DNA of 17,625 nucleotides. It comes from Bacteroidia bacterium (GTDB taxonomy: Bacteria > Bacteroidota > Bacteroidia > Cytophagales > Cyclobacteriaceae). This document shows positions 16,301 through 17,625 of this stretch, piece after piece. The position numbers were made by a program, and so were the translations under genes. The stretch spans positions 1-17,625 of the forward strand of contig JANXRR010000525.1 in assembly GCA_025356795.1 (NCBI GenBank), written 5' to 3'. Numbering within the stretch: the stretch's first letter is position 1; every line of letters begins with the position of its first letter. The notes beneath the pieces were generated by a model. The model ran no database searches and had not been told where the DNA came from. It was given only the letters and a program-made list of their open reading frames with translations.

Positions 16301-17625
16301 AGCAACCAGCCCGCTCCACCTGTAGTTTTATTGAAGAGCTCACCTGCTGTACCTGCTCCATCACCTACAGCATCATACTTCAATACTGTCAATGCTGGAT
16401 CAGTATAGTAGTAGTAATGATAATCGGCAGTATTGCTCGTTGGCACGGCTGTAACTTGTACTTTACCATTTGAATTTGGCGCGCAGAAGGTATCATCAGT
16501 GATTGCTACACTTATGTCCCCTTGAATATCAGGTGCATTTGGAATAACTACGGTTTGATCTACAGAACAGCCACTATTATTTTCTACTACAGTAAATGTG
16601 TAGTTAATAGAAGGTTTAAGATCAGTAAACGTTGTTTGAGGAGATCCCCCACCTAACACTCGAGGAAGTGCGGGCGCAACCACGGGCATCGGATTAAAAG
16701 CAGTTACCCTATAATCTGTCACGATAGGTATAACGGGTGTATACACAAGTGTAGGTAATATTGCAGGAGGAACTATTGGATTAAGCTTGTTTGATAATTG
16801 ATTGGGGTCTTGCTTTACCGTGAACTTAACTGAGCCATCAGCAGAGTTAACATCACAGGCTGTATTTGCGGTTAATAGATCGATAGTAATAAGAGGTTTA
16901 GCAACTATAGTTTTTAAAGTGACAGGCTTATACAAATCGCAGCCTGACGTATAATCAGTTAAATGAATCATATAATCTCCAGTTGCTAAACTGGTAAAGT
17001 TTTCAATATCAGCAATAGGAAAAGTGCTTGAAAGACCTGTTAACGAAGAAAGAATGGGCCCTGTCGGAATCCCGCTTATATCTGTCATTTGACCAGATAT
17101 TAACTCTAAATCAAAACTTATTGTACCGCTACCTCCAGAACCAACAGTCGGCCCAGTAGGATCAGACGCTGTAACCGAAACTTTTGTAGCTGCATTCGAT
17201 GCAGGTGCACACAAAGTTGATTGAAGACCCTGTATATCAAAAACAGGAAAATTTTGGTAGGGGACAATATCTGAATATACTGCTCCACAACCTGTATCGT
17301 CCTTAATTACCACAGAATAAAGACCGACAGTAACTCCTGCTAACACATCCGTAGTCTGTCCAGTATATTGACCTCCCGTTACTATATCATAATCTTTTGG
17401 AATTGACCCAGTGTCTAGAAATTCGGGTGGATTTAGATTATTAATAAAATTGAAAGTTGAGCTTTGTGGCGCACCAACAAACCACTTATATGAATAGACG
17501 TATGGCGTTATCCCGTCAGGTTTAAGTACAGGAACAACAGATACAGAGATACTTCCTCCACTAGTATTACAAGCAGTTGCTGCGCTAATAAGAGTTGCAT
17601 TTATCGCTTTGTTGGTATTGTCTTG
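10321..17625 (-). CDS. Giant SprB-like repeat adhesin with CHU_C (type B) T9SS sorting domain; N-terminus outside the window
   Basis: The reading frame is open from the right edge to the TGA at 10321, so 2434 residues are visible and the true start is missing. The GTG at 17346 is internal: the 93 codons before it (to QDNTNKAINATL at the edge) have the same repeat character. Before the C-terminus I count 23 Ig-like units of about 100 residues. Each has one cysteine near its start (for example NTSC, QFYC) and one near its end (for example ITGC, GAGC), so one disulfide per unit is plausible. Many units alternate in type: A units carry EGSIKVDIT and YTWTT, B units carry GGSL and LDKHKNP. The last 96 residues (10324-10611) are a CHU_C domain with QNGDGKNDVFEI, VFRGVSNKG and LPEGTYFYII, the branch seen in SprB-like proteins. 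The likely role is a T9SS-exported surface adhesin for gliding or attachment. The PorP/SprF gene follows in an ATGA overlap. Confidence 0.9.
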   Translation of the reverse strand, partial: QDNTNKAINATLISAATACNTSGGSISVSVVPVLKPDGITPYVYSYKWFVGAPQSSTFNFINNLNPPEFLDTGSIPKDYDIVTGGQYTGQTTDVLAGVTVGLYSVVIKDDTGCGAVYSDIVPYQNFPVFDIQGLQSTLCAPASNAATKVSVTASDPTGPTVGSGGSGTISFDLELISGQMTDISGIPTGPILSSLTGLSSTFPIADIENFTSLATGDYMIHLTDYTSGCDLYKPVTLKTIVAKPLITIDLLTANTACDVNSADGSVKFTVKQDPNQLSNKLNPIVPPAILPTLVYTPVIPIVTDYRVTAFNPMPVVAPALPRVLGGGSPQTTFTDLKPSINYTFTVVENNSGCSVDQTVVIPNAPDIQGDISVAITDDTFCAPNSNGKVQVTAVPTSNTADYHYYYYTDPALTVLKYDAVGDGAGTAGELFNKTTGGAGWLLGAVGQGNSQTYYVKATKITGTGVGCAAPIQTVVINDKHTTPAPVLTNLSNTSCDPAVGEGEIKIVVSPSSTYTYNWTTTAVSTPLSFVTPSINNNGDGIVNNGGDHDYETALLEGDYTLIVTDQTSACQATAVTTIFQNATPIYVVASTPTPQFYCNPGGSAAITQITYINRSGGAVTPVSPGDFDFTWTRTGVGSVLTGTNKPLLNTATYVPVAADLMGAGIYTVVAKRTSGSLGLGCPSAPLTITIDDKRVYPVLALTPLSNTGCTANEGSIKVDITDNSTPAVGWNYDYTWTTATATPPGPPAALVGQSGSGNLFSNLQDGGYQLSAKNNITGCTSTASTTVLKNATPIFIQAITALDQFYCTPGGSLALNGIDYKDVSGATITIPAAGLVTDFSYAWSRAGAPVGTNNKLLDVTSYPLIGAGQYSLVVTRTSGGPGAGCSSDPTNIGILDKHKNPSIALTPLSNTSCNTAYEGSIKVDITDSSTPVVAWNYDYTWTTVTTTPPANLTAQTGLSNLFSTLQDGGYQLSAKNNITGCTSIAQTTILLNKTPIVLGTITPVDQQYCISGGSLNLTGITYIDRSGVSQTANLPDFTYSWSRAGVPLAGVLSTVTTLNTTSYPTIGADQYTLVATRKNLAPGAGCVSEPSIVQILDKHKSPSIALTPFSNTSCSPIAFEGSIKVDITDSSTPAVAWNYDYTWTTATATSPGPALVGQTGSGNLFSTLQDGGYQLSAKNNITGCTSIASTTVLKNATPIFIQNITSLPQLYCNPSGSLELTKVQITDINGVVSTPLLGDFSYSWKRNGVALPIGTSILLNAASYNTAADPTGIGAGQYSLIVTRNAGSPGFGCSSNPAAAVIEDKHVNPVITLTSFSNTSCSTTAPFEGSIQVDITDASVPNATPVSYNYNWSTTPPLSPIAPQTGQTGSGNLLSFLVDGAYAMSATNQATGCLATANTKVIKNATPIFVENITATAQQLCSPLDGSVVVNGVSYRDRTGAAISDPGFASNFTFGWTDAATPTRNTLAPTGISLAGVANGTYFVTATRKTTVAPGAGCASVPFQAVVNDIREYPVITLTTLPQTACDNSDNGNITAAVVTSGVGSASRYDFAWTSPSGSSVANLTNTTGAYASVAPPDIIKAGTYTLAATNRFTQCVSSATATVLKTVPTISILNVSKIDQKDCAPFDGSFTTGFAAATNISLPATGYTFTWQKGAGALAAGVSGTPITGLDAGTYTIIATNNNSGKTGSGCVSPPFNVVIKDLTQKPAIDIATIANNACTVALANGGAAASISEGTTQGITTGYTYQWKNAVNTVVGSTAPVNNLPDGTYTVTVTDTNAPYLGCVNTASKAIAFDPTNFDGELVAANQFVCAPADGSLKVIKIIETIAGISKTYNIAGNAVDRNRYNFQWFNSVPAPIAGASGNEVNVIVNQPAGQYYVSFTNSLTGCTSNLSGGIIVDKTSVPVISLDHFTNPTVCLSPAQLGGLQVSADGNLNFSDYTFQWTEGATTAGPVLLSDPDLSGITYNAPLQYTVKVTNNVTQCFSKQTYKFAVDTITIRALASATPVSNCSAANGTLFGTTEVGIGGLYDFTWFNGPTTAGTVAYPLNTKEILTAPVGTYTVKASHKDPLFSFCPSIPATVEVKDVRIYPQPIIEQKNPVTYCAPVLPNGVAKVTINGEVIGYNFDWYEGDVTSPIFYTGSEASGLKAVLYTTKATDLATGCFGTQTITIENKPTPVGPITVTVLSDRTNCITLDGALSAAINGVAEGFTFRWYDGRVVAGTINNIGEFYKGLDAGFFTTTAVDNISGCVSPPVVTEVKAAKDIPDFDIETKPTNCEQNIGEAVIIPLNSVPLASIDWNINGTAEVGSTLSGLPKGIFTVTATSLKMCTNTKTLEIKPDVLIFNGVSQNGDGKNDVFEIACITDFPGNHVKVFNREGTLVYEADGYNNGDVVFRGVSNKGISLLGNELPEGTYFYIIDKGDGSRPKSGYLELLR
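14088..14136 (-). repeat. 49-base conserved core, copy 1, of the adhesin's internal repeat
   Basis: This copy is identical over 49 bases to 14697-14745 and differs at one base from 15303-15351. It encodes the end of the LQDGGYQLSAKNNI segment of an A-type unit. A 34-base block at 14191-14224 is likewise identical to 14797-14830. Confidence 0.9.
14697..14745 (-). repeat. 49-base conserved core, copy 2
   Basis: This copy is identical to copy 1 at 14088-14136, with an offset of 609 bases. The neighbouring 34-base block at 14797-14830 matches 14191-14224 exactly. Confidence 0.9.
15303..15351 (-). repeat. 49-base conserved core, copy 3
   Basis: This copy lies 606 bases from copy 2 and differs at one position (GTAAGT against GTAAGG, plus-strand reading). 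The linked 34-base block at 15412-15445 has three mismatches to the other two copies. Confidence 0.88.

Larger units (their letters stand above)
10612..17625 (-). repeat. Tandem array of about 100-residue two-cysteine modules in the adhesin gene
   Basis: Twenty-three protein units lie end to end, at about 300 bases each. They are strongly diverged at both ends of the visible array and similar in the centre, where two units make a higher-order period of about 606-609 bases. The array continues beyond the right edge. Confidence 0.85.

Noticed and set aside
17344..17346. GTG at 17346 as the start of the giant adhesin
   Set aside because: The same frame is open for 93 more codons to the window edge and those codons encode repeat-like sequence (TACNTSGGSISVSV), with no signal peptide after the GTG. 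The gene is cut by the window, not started there.

Overview
The window looks like a chromosome segment from a Bacteroidota bacterium, probably from the Cytophagales/Chitinophagales/Flavobacteriales range. This rests on gene content: two proteins with gliding-motility-type (CHU_C, type B) C-terminal sorting domains of the type IX secretion system (T9SS), two PorP/SprF-family outer-membrane proteins and a PorT-like barrel. Short A-rich leaders with few Shine-Dalgarno sequences fit the same phylum. I see no tRNA, rRNA, CRISPR array, transposase or prophage gene.

Left block (1-2903, all minus strand): a compact four-gene set that reads right to left as a GT-B-like glycosyl- or polyol-phosphate transferase (1845-2903), an SpsF-type cytidylyltransferase (1036-1839), the TPP-binding half of a split transketolase (128-985) and the start of its second half (1-124, cut by the window edge). 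Together they suggest synthesis and transfer of a CMP/CDP-activated sugar or polyol for a surface glycan.

Middle block (3203-7314, plus strand): a PorT-like outer-membrane barrel, then 50 bases later a 1070-residue secreted protein with a TIG domain, a seven-repeat FG-GAP/VCBS propeller, Ig/PKD-like domains and a CHU_C sorting domain.

Right block (7311-17625, minus strand): a giant SprB-like adhesin enters from the right edge with its N-terminus missing. At least 2434 residues lie in the window: 23 units of about 100 residues, each with two cysteines, then a CHU_C domain. Its stop overlaps the start of a PorP/SprF gene (ATGA). After a 206-base gap comes a second PorP/SprF protein with a lysine/proline-rich arm and a C-terminal SPOR domain. 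Its stop codon overlaps that of the convergent 1070-residue protein gene.

Read together, the window holds two type B T9SS cargo proteins, each next to a PorP/SprF-family partner: adhesin with the short PorP, and propeller protein with the PorP-SPOR fusion. The most unusual item is the PorP-SPOR fusion, which may be an export partner carrying its own peptidoglycan tether. The adhesin array also shows recent expansion, with near-identical DNA blocks spaced about 606 bases apart.
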